Under the pieces are notes generated by a model. It worked only from the letters and a program-made list of their open reading frames with translations. It made no database searches and was not told the DNA's origin. Positions 8,070 through 15,930 of a DNA stretch of 64,000 nt are shown in pieces (position 1 is the stretch's first letter; the number at the start of each line of letters is the position of its first letter). Position numbers and translations under genes: made by a program. Origin of the DNA: Halobacterium sp. R2-5 (GTDB lineage Archaea > Halobacteriota > Halobacteria > Halobacteriales > Halobacteriaceae); assembly GCF_011734195.1 (NCBI RefSeq), contig NZ_JAANTH010000001.1, positions 744,001 to 808,000 on the forward strand, in the 5' to 3' direction.

Positions 8070-9086
8070 GTGGTCGACTCCGAGTTCGCGTTCGAGCTCC
8101 GCGTCTGCGCGTGGGCGGAGCGCCACTGGCACCCGGACGGCGAGCGCCCCTGTATCGTCGCACGCCAGCTGGGCACGAAGCGGCGGCGCTGGGACACCGT
8201 CGTCGTGGAGGTCGACCCCGACGCGCTCGCAGCGCGCGCGAACTTCGGCGCCGAACGACTGAACTCGGACCTCCTGCACGTCGTCAGCAACGCACCGGAA
8301 GACTGGGCGTTCTACCGGGACGCGCTCCCGCACCCGGGCTACCCGTGGCGGTACGTCCGCGAGGCGATTCACGAGGCCGCCGACCGCGGGATCGTCGACA
8401 CGCGGCGGGACGGGAACAAGATCGAGCTCCGCCGGAAGTGGCCGTACCCGGACTGGGTCGAGCGCATCGTCGCCGTCGAGAACAAGCCCGACCTCGACGC
8501 CTCCGCGGCGGACGCGCTCGCCGGTCAACTGGAGCGCGATGTCGCGCTGGGGCTCGCCGACGAGGTGTGGCTCGCGACCGAATCGACGGACGAGCACGGC
8601 GTCGAGCGCGCGCTGTTCGCGGAGATGCCCGTCGAGGCCGGGATCCTCACCGTCGTGGACGGCGAGGCCGACGTCGCGTGGCACCCGCGGTCGCTCGATA
8701 CTCGCTCTACTGGCACCCGCATCACGGAGCGCCCGTCGGACAGCGAGTTCGACAACTCGCCCGCGAGCTTCGAGTACGTCGACGCCGACTGGAAGGCCGG
8801 TAAGCGCCTCGAAATCGCCGAGCGAGCGTACGAGCGCGGCTGGCGGTCGTACCTCGACACGATGCGGCCGGACTGCCGGCACTTCGCGGTCCAGCCGGAA
8901 GAACACGGCTACGTCCCGTTCTGCACCGCGAAAGGCCGCGAGCAGACTGCCGCGGAGTGCTCGGGGTCGTGTCCGGAGTACGAGCCCGAGCCGCCGACGT
9001 GGCGGCAGCGCGACTGGCCGATCGAAGGCGGACCGGGGGCGGCGATTCGACGCGTTCTGGACGAGCGCCGGCAGCGACAGCGGTAG
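8070..9086 (+). CDS. DUF5787 protein; probable PD-(D/E)XK nuclease fold with a C-terminal four-Cys cluster
   Basis: 338 aa, GTG start. I recognise it as the haloarchaeal DUF5787 family, which has no assigned function. Residues 127-139 read PDWVERIVAVENK, that is PD followed by ExK (Pro127-Asp128, Glu137, Lys139), as in PD-(D/E)XK nucleases; a Gln-containing helix (GQLERDVALGL) and a VWLAT strand follow in the expected order. Near the C-terminus four cysteines sit at 269, 285, 297 and 301 (C-x15-C-x11-C-x3-C), suitable for zinc or an Fe-S cluster. The residues between ~60 and ~110 look like a winged-helix segment. The nuclease role is inferred from motif order only. It is followed by the antisense DUF5797 gene. 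Confidence 0.7.
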   Translation: MVDSEFAFELRVCAWAERHWHPDGERPCIVARQLGTKRRRWDTVVVEVDPDALAARANFGAERLNSDLLHVVSNAPEDWAFYRDALPHPGYPWRYVREAIHEAADRGIVDTRRDGNKIELRRKWPYPDWVERIVAVENKPDLDASAADALAGQLERDVALGLADEVWLATESTDEHGVERALFAEMPVEAGILTVVDGEADVAWHPRSLDTRSTGTRITERPSDSEFDNSPASFEYVDADWKAGKRLEIAERAYERGWRSYLDTMRPDCRHFAVQPEEHGYVPFCTAKGREQTAAECSGSCPEYEPEPPTWRQRDWPIEGGPGAAIRRVLDERRQRQR

Positions 9087-9113
9087 TTCGAACTCTCCGA
9101 GAAACGGACTGCG

Positions 9114-9623
9114 TCAGGCTTCCGAGGCGGCTCCCTGGTCGTCCTCGGGCTCCGCGACGTTCACTTCGTCGCGGGCGACCGCGAGCTTGTACGTCGGGAC
9201 GGTGCGGTGCTCGACGGTGACGATGCCCTTGCGCTTGAGCGTCTGGAGCGCGCGCCGGACGTCCGCGGCCGCCACGTCCGCGTCGAACTCGTCGCGGACC
9301 GCGTGCAGCACGGACACCACGCTCTCGGCGCGCTCGTCGGGGCCCGCGATGACCGCGAACACGCGGCGCTCGTTCTCCGACATGTGGACCGCGGGCGCCT
9401 CCCCGCTCTCGGGCGCCATCCCGACGATCTCGGCGGCCTCGGCGGTCGCGCGAATCAGGCTGTTCTCGTCGCGGTAGTAGTAGTCCCGCAGCTCCGACTC
9501 GAGGTACTGGTGGACGTCGCTGCCGCTGTCCATGTCCCAGCGATCCTGCAGCACGCCGTTTTTCGTCGGCTGGAGCTCCACGATGTCCGCCAGCCGCTCG
9601 CGGTCCGCCTCGGAGAGGGTCAT
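9114..9623 (-). CDS. DUF5797 family protein with winged-helix character
   Basis: 169 aa. It opens with MTLSEADRERLADIVELQPTKNG, a helix pair resembling an HTH. The middle contains ENERRVFAVIAGPDERAESVVSVLHAV and DVRRALQTLKRKGIVTVE, which looks like a winged helix. The C-terminal tail is acidic. Members of this haloarchaeal family are of unknown function; DNA binding is my inference. Its end faces the DUF5787 gene (27 bp between stops) and its start is divergent from the enoyl-CoA hydratase gene, 79 bp apart. Confidence 0.7.
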   Translation of the reverse strand: MTLSEADRERLADIVELQPTKNGVLQDRWDMDSGSDVHQYLESELRDYYYRDENSLIRATAEAAEIVGMAPESGEAPAVHMSENERRVFAVIAGPDERAESVVSVLHAVRDEFDADVAAADVRRALQTLKRKGIVTVEHRTVPTYKLAVARDEVNVAEPEDDQGAASEA

Positions 9624-9702
9624 GCGCGTCGGTACTCCGCGGCGGTATTTCGGGCTTGCGAAGACCCCGGCAATTATTGGCTCGGTCCGCGTCCGTCAGG
9701 GC

Positions 9703-10473
9703 ATGGCAGACACGGTCCGCTTCGACATCGAGGACGACGTCGCGACCATCACCGTCGACCGCCCGGAGAGCCTGAACGCGCTCAACGTCGAGACGCTCCA
9801 GGCGCTCCACGACGCCGTCGACGAGGCCGAAGCCGAGGAGGCCCGCGTGCTCGTGCTCACGGGCGCCGGCGACGACGCGTTCGTCGCGGGCGCGGACATC
9901 TCCTACATGGCCGAGATGGATTCTCAGGAAGCCCACGAGTACGCCGAGCTCGGCCACGACCTCGCGGACGCCATCGAGTCGTTCCCCGCGCCCGTCGTCG
10001 CCGCCATCAACGGCTACGCGTTCGGCGGCGGGATGGAGCTCGCGCTCGCCTGCGACCTCCGCGTCGCCAGCGAGACCGCCGTCCTCGGGCAGACCGAAAT
10101 CGACCTCGGCATCATCCCGGGCTGGGGCGCGACCCAGCGGCTCCCGCGGCTCGTCGACGACGAGACCGCGCGCCGGCTCATCTACTTCGGCGACCGCCTC
10201 GACGCCACCGACGCTCACGAGGAGGGTATCGTCGGCGACGTCGTCGCCCACGACGAACTCGACGACCACGTCGCGTCCCTCGCCGCCGACCTCGCGGCCA
10301 AGTCCCGGACCGCGCTCCGCGCCGCCAAGGACGCTATCAACCAGAGCCACGAGACGCCCCTCGACGCGGGCCTCGACTACGAGCGCCGGACGTGGGCGGG
10401 GCTGTTCGGCAGCCACGACCAGCGGGAGGGGATGGCCGCGTTCCTCGAAGACCGCGACCCCGACTTCGAGTGA
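9703..10473 (+). CDS. Enoyl-CoA hydratase/isomerase family protein
   Basis: 256 aa, the usual crotonase length. It shows the oxyanion-hole segments GADISYM and NGYAFGGGMELALACD, and EIDLGIIPGWGATQRL, which provides one of the catalytic Glu positions. It probably hydrates 2-enoyl-CoA in fatty-acid or branched-chain acid breakdown, or acts as 3-hydroxybutyryl-CoA dehydratase; the two cannot be told apart from sequence. The ATG at 9703 is preceded by an AT-rich CAATTATTGG box about 30 bp upstream, which suits a leaderless start. Confidence 0.9.
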   Translation: MADTVRFDIEDDVATITVDRPESLNALNVETLQALHDAVDEAEAEEARVLVLTGAGDDAFVAGADISYMAEMDSQEAHEYAELGHDLADAIESFPAPVVAAINGYAFGGGMELALACDLRVASETAVLGQTEIDLGIIPGWGATQRLPRLVDDETARRLIYFGDRLDATDAHEEGIVGDVVAHDELDDHVASLAADLAAKSRTALRAAKDAINQSHETPLDAGLDYERRTWAGLFGSHDQREGMAAFLEDRDPDFE

Positions 10474-10524
10474 CGGCCCGTTGCGGGGACAACAGTTAGG
10501 GCGTTAGGCTTGTTACCTCACACC

Positions 10525-10782
10525 ATGGTAAACGAAGTGAAGCTCAACGAGCTCCACGAAGAACTCGGCTCGCTGTCCTACCCCGCGACCCGAGAGGACG
10601 TGCTCGCGGAGTTCGACGACGTCGTCCTCCGGTACGCGGACGGCGAAGAACGCCTCGGCGACGTCGTCGGGCGCGTGACCGAGGACGTGTTCGTCGACTC
10701 CGACGACCTCGAAGCCGCCATCTACAACAACCTCCCCACCGAGGCTGTCGGCGAACCCGGCCAATCCGAGGGCGACGGGTGA
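10525..10782 (+). CDS. DUF5789 family small protein
   Basis: 85 aa. The sequence (ELHEELGSLSYPATREDVL, then a DVFVDSDDLEAAIYNNLP end) matches the small haloarchaeal DUF5789 family, whose fold resembles DUF2795. Function is unknown. ATG at 10525 is preferred to the in-frame TTG at 10510. It precedes tfs by 38 bp and may share its transcript. Confidence 0.7.
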   Translation: MVNEVKLNELHEELGSLSYPATREDVLAEFDDVVLRYADGEERLGDVVGRVTEDVFVDSDDLEAAIYNNLPTEAVGEPGQSEGDG

Positions 10783-10820
10783 AACAAGGGGCTTAACTGA
10801 CAGGGCGGTCTGCACACGGT

Positions 10821-11135
10821 ATGGAGTTCTGCGACGAGTGCGGCTCGATGATGAAAGCCGAGGACGGCCTCTGGGTCTGCGGGAGCTGCGGGAACAAACA
10901 GCCGAAGGACCCCGACGCCTCCTACGTCGTCACCGAGGGCCAGGAGGAGACCGAGATCGTCGACGTCAGCGACGCCCAAGACCGCGGCCTCCCGACTACC
11001 GAGGTCGTCTGCCCGAACTGCGAGAACGACCGCGCACACTGGTACATGCAGCAGATTCGGTCCGCCGACGAGTCCGAGACGCGCTTCTTCATCTGCACCG
11101 AGTGCGAACACCGCTGGCGCGAAGACGACAACTAG
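10821..11135 (+). CDS. tfs: Transcription factor S (archaeal TFIIS/RPB9-like)
   Basis: 104 aa. There are two zinc ribbons: Cys4/Cys7/Cys20/Cys23 at the N-terminus and CPNC...CTEC at the C-terminus. The C-terminal ribbon carries the QQIRSADESET loop, in which the acidic pair (Asp-Glu) enters the RNA polymerase active site and stimulates cleavage of backtracked RNA. Length and motif order match archaeal TFS. A T5 tract lies just after the stop (11147-11151), a likely termination site. Confidence 0.95.
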   Translation: MEFCDECGSMMKAEDGLWVCGSCGNKQPKDPDASYVVTEGQEETEIVDVSDAQDRGLPTTEVVCPNCENDRAHWYMQQIRSADESETRFFICTECEHRWREDDN

Positions 11136-11221
11136 AGACGGACCTTTTTCCGCCTCGGGTGTCCTCGCTCACTTCGTTCGCTGCGGGCACCGCTCGGCGC
11201 AAAAAGCTACGCTAAAAAGAC

Positions 11222-11254
11222 CTGCCTCCGCGGGGCTGCGCCCCGCTCCGGCAG
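11222..11254. repeat. Long GC-rich inverted repeat (hairpin)
   Basis: GCGGGGC (11230-11236) pairs with GCCCCGC (11240-11246) across a TGC loop. CTGCC (11222-11226) pairs with GGCAG (11250-11254) outside it, with TCC facing TCC between the two stems. Position in a convergent gap suggests a terminator or a mobile palindrome remnant. Confidence 0.75.
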
Positions 11255-11330
11255 TGAACCGCTCGCGCCTGCGGCGCTCGCGGATGCTCGTTACCGGCTA
11301 ATGGGCCTCTGTGTACGCGGACATTCAAAT

Positions 11331-11364
11331 ACGAGGACGCGACCAGCACGAGGACGCGACCAGC
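11331..11364. repeat. Tandem 17-bp direct repeat, two copies
   Basis: ACGAGGACGCGACCAGC occurs twice back to back (11331-11347 and 11348-11364) with no mismatch. Only two units are present, without spacers. It looks like a slippage duplication. Confidence 0.85.
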
Positions 11365-11444
11365 CGGGGCTATGCAGTGATCGACTGCGGGACGGTGGAT
11401 GCGGCGAGGCGGCGAGCCGTCCCCGAAGGAGAGCCGCCGGACAG

Positions 11445-12164
11445 CTAGGGGTTCCGCGCGAACAGCAGGTAGCCGGTGTGGCCGACGCCCGCCGTCGACG
11501 GCCGCGAGCCGCGCTCGTCGAGGTCCATCTCGCGCTGAATCGTCTCGATGGTCTCCACGTTCGTCAGCCCCGCCTCCTCGGCGGCGAGCGTGGCGTCGCG
11601 GGCGTTCTCGACGAACGGCGAGTACACCGCGGCGTACCCACCTGAGACGAGCAAGTCGTCGGCGTGCTCGACGACTTCGGGCGCGTTCTCCGTGTCCAGC
11701 GTCAACAGGTCGAATCCGGAGAGGTCGCCGAGATGGTCCGTGACGTCGCCCGTGCGGACGTCCACGGTATCGGCAACCTCCGCGAGCTCCATGTTGTCCC
11801 GGGCGACCTCCGCGAACTCGGCGTCGCGCTCGTAGGTCACCACGTCCGCGCCGAGCCGACCGAGGTAGGCGGCGAGCACCCCGGTGCCCGTGCCCGCGTC
11901 GAGCACGCGGTCGCCCGCCGACGCGCCCGTGTGGCCGACGACCAGCCCGATGTCCTTCGGCATCATCGGCGCACCCGTCCGGTCGAGGTGGTTGAACAGG
12001 TCCGGGCCGCGTAGCTCGCGGACCGTGAACGGCTCCCCGAGGTGGGTCTCGACGGTGTCGCCGGCGTCGACGGACTCCGGCACGTCGATGACGCCGAGGT
12101 CGGTGTGGACTTCGTCCCCGGGTGCGGCGAGGAATTCCCGGTCCTCGCGGACGAGCAGAATCAC
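11445..12164 (-). CDS. trmI: tRNA (adenine-N1)-methyltransferase TrmI
   Basis: 239 aa. The N-terminal ~75 residues form the small beta domain seen in TrmI, then comes a Rossmann SAM site ([15 protein letters not shown]) preceded by [15 protein letters not shown]. The acidic residue after strand 2 (TYERD) and the [12 protein letters not shown] segment fit class I methyltransferases. Archaeal TrmI makes m1A at positions 57/58 of tRNA. It starts with GTG at 12162-12164, overlapping the NAC stop codon by 3 bases (GTGA), so it is coupled to NAC. Confidence 0.9.
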   Translation of the reverse strand: MILLVREDREFLAAPGDEVHTDLGVIDVPESVDAGDTVETHLGEPFTVRELRGPDLFNHLDRTGAPMMPKDIGLVVGHTGASAGDRVLDAGTGTGVLAAYLGRLGADVVTYERDAEFAEVARDNMELAEVADTVDVRTGDVTDHLGDLSGFDLLTLDTENAPEVVEHADDLLVSGGYAAVYSPFVENARDATLAAEEAGLTNVETIETIQREMDLDERGSRPSTAGVGHTGYLLFARNP

Positions 12165-12556
12165 TCCAGGTCGGCGATGGCCGCGGCGAGGTCGCCGTCG
12201 TTCGCTTCGAGCGCTTCGCGAGCTTCGTCCTCGCTGACGCCCGCTCGCTGCACGACGAGGTCGACGTCGTCCTGCGGGATTCCGTCGTCGCCGTCGTCCT
12301 CGCTACCGGCGTCGTCGCCGGACTCGACGGCCGGCGTGTCGTCCGCGCTCTCGCGGGTCTCGGGCTCGCCGATGATCTGGTAGGTCTCCTGACCGCGGGC
12401 GTCCATCTTCGTGACGTCCGGGTCGTCGAAGACGAGCTCGTCGCCGTCGGCCTGCTTGATGACGACCTCGGTGGCGTCGATCTCGTCGACGTCGATGCCC
12501 ATCTGTTTCATCATCTGTTCCATCTTCCGTGGGTTCATGCCGCCTCCGCCAAACAT
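12161..12556 (-). CDS. nac: Nascent polypeptide-associated complex protein (archaeal NAC)
   Basis: 131 aa. It begins [20 protein letters not shown], typical of archaeal NAC. A NAC beta-domain follows ([23 protein letters not shown]), then a very acidic linker of ~30 residues and a C-terminal UBA domain ([21 protein letters not shown]). The homodimer binds the ribosome exit site and shields new chains. It forms an overlapping pair with trmI. ATG at 12556 is chosen; the longer frame lacks NAC-like sequence. Confidence 0.93.
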   Translation of the reverse strand: MFGGGGMNPRKMEQMMKQMGIDVDEIDATEVVIKQADGDELVFDDPDVTKMDARGQETYQIIGEPETRESADDTPAVESGDDAGSEDDGDDGIPQDDVDLVVQRAGVSEDEAREALEANDGDLAAAIADLE

Positions 12557-12636
12557 GCGCAGAGAGTCGCGTTGCGAGGTGAAAAGGATGGCGAACGCGA
12601 AGACGGAGGACGGGTTCGGATGTCGGTCCCCTGTCA

Positions 12637-12678
12637 CTTCTCGGCGCCTTCGCGAACCATCACGGCCATCCCGGTGTC
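12637..12678. repeat. Degenerate second copy of the PUA gene 3' end
   Basis: This 42-bp stretch repeats 12801-12842 with one mismatch at the eighth base. Read on the minus strand it encodes [13 protein letters not shown] and a TGA stop, against [13 protein letters not shown] and TAG in the real gene. It sits in the gap between NAC and the PUA gene, 164 bp from the intact copy, with a hairpin-rich ~120-bp spacer between them. Confidence 0.85.
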
Positions 12679-12797
12679 AAACGACCTTTTGCTGCGCTCG
12701 GTCGCGCCGCTCTCTCGCTGGCAAAAGCTCGGCCAAAAGCCAGCGTCACTCCCTCCGGACGCTCCTCGGCCCGGACTCGCGCCGCTCGTCCGGGGAA

Positions 12798-13268
12798 CTA
12801 CTTCTCGACGCCTTCGCGAACCATCACGGCCATCCCGGTGTCGAAATCGAGCATCGACCCGGCGTCGAGCTCCGCGCGGCCGACCGCGAGCAGCGCGCCG
12901 CGCTCGTGGACGACCGCGACCTCGTCGCCGGCGCGGACGTCCGGGTCGACGGTCTGGACGAACTTCGCGAAGACGTTCTTCTCCTCGCGGACGAACGGCT
13001 CGCTGTCGTCGCCGACGACCACGCGCGCCGCGGGGTGTGCGAGGTCGTCGACGAGCCGGCGGCCGCCCGCCGCGCCGAGCGTGAAGCGGCCGTCCATTCC
13101 GACCGAGACGAGGCGGGCGCCGTCGTCGCGGGCGACCTGCTGTGGGCGGCCCGTCGTCGACCGTTCGACCTCGAATCGCTCCTCGGGCGGGAACAGCGCC
13201 GCGCCCGCGCCGGCGCCGAACTGGTAGTCGGCGACGGCTCGCAGCGAGTCCACGTCCGCGTCCTGCAT
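12798..13268 (-). CDS. PUA domain RNA-binding protein
   Basis: 156 aa. The N-terminal half (RAVADYQFGAGAGAALFPP) is the pre-PUA-like region. The C-terminal half has the PUA pattern: [51 protein letters not shown], with the conserved VxPDIRxGDEV-like strand and the GxGM-type ending. PUA proteins bind tRNA/rRNA; related archaeal stand-alone PUA proteins sit near tRNA modification genes, consistent with trmI downstream. ATG at 13268 is preferred to 13301. Its 3' end is duplicated downstream (12637-12678). Confidence 0.8.
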   Translation of the reverse strand: MQDADVDSLRAVADYQFGAGAGAALFPPEERFEVERSTTGRPQQVARDDGARLVSVGMDGRFTLGAAGGRRLVDDLAHPAARVVVGDDSEPFVREEKNVFAKFVQTVDPDVRAGDEVAVVHERGALLAVGRAELDAGSMLDFDTGMAVMVREGVEK

Positions 13269-13366
13269 GCGTCGACGGTCGGCCGGCCGGCCTAAAGCCA
13301 CTTCGGGTCGCCGTCGGCGTCCGGGAAGTGGATGCGTTTATGTGGACCGGGCCGAAACTCGGACGC

Positions 13367-13555
13367 ATGAGTGACACTACGAAAATCGGTGCGTCGGCGG
13401 TGCTGCTCGCGCTCGGCACCGTGCTGCTGGTGTGGGTGAGTCTGAATCCCACTGGGACCACGCTGCTGCTCGTCGCGCCGGCGGTCGCGACGACGCTGCT
13501 GGCGGCGGGCGCGCTGCTGATGGGGTCGACGGGCACCGACGGCCGGATGGTTTAG
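13367..13555 (+). CDS. Small two-helix membrane protein, unrecognised
   Basis: 62 aa with two hydrophobic segments (about residues 8-26 and 31-51) joined by a short NPTG turn. A TTTATG box about 27 bp before the ATG supports leaderless transcription from 13367. It ends convergent with the NYN gene, overlapping its stop by 4 bp. No family recognised. Confidence 0.7.
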   Translation: MSDTTKIGASAVLLALGTVLLVWVSLNPTGTTLLLVAPAVATTLLAAGALLMGSTGTDGRMV

Positions 13556-14049
13556 AGCAGGAACGTCTCCTCTCGCTCGCTGAGGTCGACGAACGCGTCT
13601 GCGACCGCGATGAGCTCGTCGGCGGTCGACTCCTCGAACGCCATCACTTCGACGCGGACGCCCTCGTGGCGGAGGTGGTTGCAGAGCCGGGAGAAGTCGC
13701 CGTCGCCCGTGCAGAGCACGACGGTGTCGACGTGGTCGGCGAGCGTGACCGCGTCGAGACTCATGCCGACGTCCCAGTCGGCCTTCTTCGAGCCGTCGCC
13801 GAACGTCTTGATGTCCTTGATCTTCGCCTCGAAGCCGATGTCCCGCAGCGCCTCGAAGAAGCTGTCCTCGTCCTCGGCCTGTGCGCGGATGACGTACGCG
13901 ATGGCTCGCGTGAGTTCGCGGTCCTGGACGGCCTTCTCGAGGAGCGCGGAGTAGTCGATGTTCCGGGAGTAGACGCTCTGCGCGGAGTGGTAGAGGTTCT
14001 GCGAGTCGGCCAGTACGGCGACTCGCTGCCCCGCGTGGATGGGAGCCAT
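13552..14049 (-). CDS. NYN/PIN-fold domain protein (LabA/DUF88-like putative ribonuclease)
   Basis: 165 aa. The VAVLADSQNLYHSAQ opening carries the first acidic residue, then DWDVGMSLDAV and VLCTGDGDFSRLCNHLR provide the further aspartates of the NYN active site. The LabA/DUF88 group binds metal and is thought to cut RNA. The ATG at 14049 is used rather than the in-frame ATG at 14064. It follows the metallophosphoesterase gene on the same strand by 45 bp. Confidence 0.85.
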   Translation of the reverse strand: MAPIHAGQRVAVLADSQNLYHSAQSVYSRNIDYSALLEKAVQDRELTRAIAYVIRAQAEDEDSFFEALRDIGFEAKIKDIKTFGDGSKKADWDVGMSLDAVTLADHVDTVVLCTGDGDFSRLCNHLRHEGVRVEVMAFEESTADELIAVADAFVDLSEREETFLL

Positions 14050-14094
14050 ACCGGCCGTATGCACCCGTCCCCTAAAGTAGGTGTGAGAGTGGAT

Positions 14095-14736
14095 TCAGGC
14101 GGGCGGCGTGTCGTACCGGGACAGCGACAGCGTCTCCGGGTCGAGCTCGTAGTAGGCCTCCCAGGCGGGCGCCAGGGAGACAACTCGCGTCGGGCCGAAC
14201 TCGCTCTCGGCGTGCTCGTGGTGGTGGCCGACCAGGCAGAGCTCCGGTTCGAGGGTTTCGAGGATGTCGTCGATGTGCTCGCAGCCGACGTCGTACTCCT
14301 CGGTGACGGGGAGGCCGTGGGGGGCTTCGTGCGCGATGAAGACGTCGACGTCGTCGAGCCGTTTGGCGCGTTCGACGTCGTCGCGGACGAAGTGGCGGCG
14401 GCGCTCGTCGCTGAGCTCGCTCCGGGAGCGTTCGAAGCGCGAGGGCGCGTAGTTCCCGGAGAGCCCGGCGACGCGAAGCCCGGCGACGGTCTCGACGGTG
14501 CTGTGGAGGAGGACCGCGTTCGAGACGTCGTCGCTCTCGACGCGGCCGTGCCGGAGCGCCTCGATGACGTCGAAGTCCTCGTTGTTCCCGCCGATGAAGT
14601 ACGTCGGCAGCGGGAGGTCGTAGTACATCAGATCCCCGGCCTGGAGCGCGACGTCGGCGTCGGACGCGCGGTACGCGGCGAACAGCGACTGCCGTCTGTC
14701 GGCGGTCGTCGCGTGTGCGTCCCCGAGGACTAGCAT
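14095..14736 (-). CDS. Calcineurin-like metallophosphoesterase
   Basis: 213 aa. The five metal motifs are visible: GDAH (Asp6, His8), LQAGDLMYYD, FIGGNNEDF, FIAHEAPH and LVGHHHEHAE. The chain is compact and lacks a signal peptide, so it acts in the cytoplasm. Substrate unknown; such proteins hydrolyse phosphodiesters or phosphomonoesters. It is divergent from the lysine operon leader, 119 bp apart. Confidence 0.88.
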   Translation of the reverse strand: MLVLGDAHATTADRRQSLFAAYRASDADVALQAGDLMYYDLPLPTYFIGGNNEDFDVIEALRHGRVESDDVSNAVLLHSTVETVAGLRVAGLSGNYAPSRFERSRSELSDERRRHFVRDDVERAKRLDDVDVFIAHEAPHGLPVTEEYDVGCEHIDDILETLEPELCLVGHHHEHAESEFGPTRVVSLAPAWEAYYELDPETLSLSRYDTPPA

Positions 14737-14825
14737 CTACGGGAGAGTCGCACGGACGCGCGAAAAATCTCCCGATGTGCGCGCGAAGGCGCTCGCGCCG
14801 GCAGCGCTTGCGCGCGCCGATAACC

Positions 14826-15024
14826 ATTTACTTCCGGAGTGCCAGGCTTCCACGTATGAGTGGTACTCTCGGGACGCGGGCCGCCGCCGAGAGTGCCGTC
14901 TCCTTCTCGGGTAAACGCAAACGCAGCACAGCCGACTCGGACGGCTCGCTGCGGGCGTAGCACTCCCGTGCCGGGCCGACGTGGAACGCACGGCCCGCAC
15001 ACCGAACGACCCGACTCAATCCAG
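14826..15024 (+). promoter_or_regulatory. Promoter and structured leader of the dap/lys operon
   Basis: A CATTTAC box at 14826-14832 is ~27 bp before ATG 14856, placing the probable transcript start at a small ORF rather than at dapA; I see no AT-rich box just before dapA. The leader then holds: GGTACTCTCGG (14862-14872) pairing with CCGAGAGTGCC (14887-14897); AGCCG (14930-14934) with CGGCT (14942-14946); and two mutually exclusive stems, GCGGGC (14951-14956)/GCCCGC (14993-14998) versus CGGGCC (14972-14977)/GGCCCG (14992-14997). This is an attenuator-like layout; function is inference. Confidence 0.5.
14856..14960 (+). CDS. Possible 34-codon leader ORF ahead of dapA
   Basis: ATG at 14856 opens 34 codons ending with TAG. 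The only lysines are residues 20 and 22 (GKRKRS), both coded AAA; the lysines I checked in dapA use AAG. The start lies at the predicted 5' end of the transcript, and the stop lies just before a pair of competing stems. It may be a leader peptide sensing lysyl-tRNA, or only a chance ORF within an RNA leader. No known homologue. Confidence 0.35.
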   Translation: MSGTLGTRAAAESAVSFSGKRKRSTADSDGSLRA

Positions 15025-15930
15025 ATGGACGACACAACACTCGTGAACGGCGTCTTCCCGGCGATGACGACGCCGTTCACGGCCGACGGCAGCATCGATT
15101 TCGACCGACTGCGAGCGCACGCGCGACGGCTCGTCGACAGCGGCGTCGACGGCGTGGTGCCTGTGGGCTCGACCGGCGAGAGCGCGACGCTCACCCACGA
15201 CGAGCACGTGGAGGTGGTGGAGGAAGTCGTCGACGAGGTCGGCGGCGAGGTGCCGATCATCGCGGGCGCGGGCAGCAACTCCACGCACGAGGCGCTCGGG
15301 CTCTCCCAGCGCTCCGTGGACGCTGGCGCGGACGGCATCCTCCTCATCTCGCCGTACTACAACAAGCCCGAGCCGGAGGGCATGGAGGCCCACTACCGGG
15401 AGATTGCCGACCGCGTGGACGCACCCCAGATTATCTACAACGTCCCGTCGCGGACCGGCCGGAACATCGCCGTGGAGACCGCGGAGGCGCTGGCGAGCCA
15501 CGAGAACGTCGTCGGGTACAAGGCGGCGAGCGGCGACGTCGGCCGCATCAGCGAGGTCGCCGAGCGCACGCGCGAGGACGACTTCGCCGTGCTCTCCGGG
15601 GACGACGGCCTGACGCTGCCAGTCATCTCGGTGGGCGGCACGGGCACCATCAGCGTCACCGCGAACGTCGAGCCCGAGCGCGTCAGCGACCTCGTGTGGT
15701 CGGCGCTGGAGGGCGACTACGAGACCGCCCGGGAGCGCCACCGCGAGCTCGAGCCGCTGAACCGCGCGCTGTTCGCGGAGACGAACCCGATTCCCGTGAA
15801 GGCCGCCCAGGAGATTCGCGGCCACGGCCCCGCGAACTACCGGTCGCCGCTGACCGACGCCTCCGAGGAGACCCGCGAGCTGCTCCGGGAGGCGCTCGCC
15901 GACCTCGACGAGCGGGAGGTACCCGCATGA
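15025..15930 (+). CDS. dapA: 4-hydroxy-tetrahydrodipicolinate synthase
   Basis: 301 aa TIM-barrel of the DHDPS family. Lys166 (VGYKAASGD) is the Schiff-base residue, Tyr138 and Arg143 lie in YNVPSRTG, and the GSTGE motif is at 49-53. The Arg of PSRTG marks true DapA rather than KDG aldolase (compare the paralogue at 56756-57697, which has PSKTG). It joins pyruvate and aspartate semialdehyde in the first committed step of lysine synthesis. It heads a six-gene operon and overlaps dapB by ATGA. Confidence 0.95.
   Translation: MDDTTLVNGVFPAMTTPFTADGSIDFDRLRAHARRLVDSGVDGVVPVGSTGESATLTHDEHVEVVEEVVDEVGGEVPIIAGAGSNSTHEALGLSQRSVDAGADGILLISPYYNKPEPEGMEAHYREIADRVDAPQIIYNVPSRTGRNIAVETAEALASHENVVGYKAASGDVGRISEVAERTREDDFAVLSGDDGLTLPVISVGGTGTISVTANVEPERVSDLVWSALEGDYETARERHRELEPLNRALFAETNPIPVKAAQEIRGHGPANYRSPLTDASEETRELLREALADLDEREVPA

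Larger units (their letters stand above)
11136..11444. other. Gene-free gap with hairpins and a short tandem repeat
   Basis: This 309-bp gap separates the convergent tfs and trmI genes and has no convincing ORF. It contains a T5 tract right after tfs, the 15-mer CGCTCACTTCGTTCG at 11166-11180 (found again at 55368), a strong hairpin at 11222-11254, a second imperfect hairpin at about 11259-11283 and a perfect 17-bp tandem duplication at 11331-11364. It could be a two-sided terminator region that has collected repeats. Confidence 0.7.

Noticed and set aside
11331-11364. Possible start of a CRISPR array
   Set aside because: Only two 17-bp units lie back to back with no spacers, and no cas genes are in the window.
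14856-15024. A lysine riboswitch of the bacterial type upstream of dapA
   Set aside because: The stems are short and the bacterial L-box core motifs are not seen; a leader-peptide explanation fits the visible AAA codons better.
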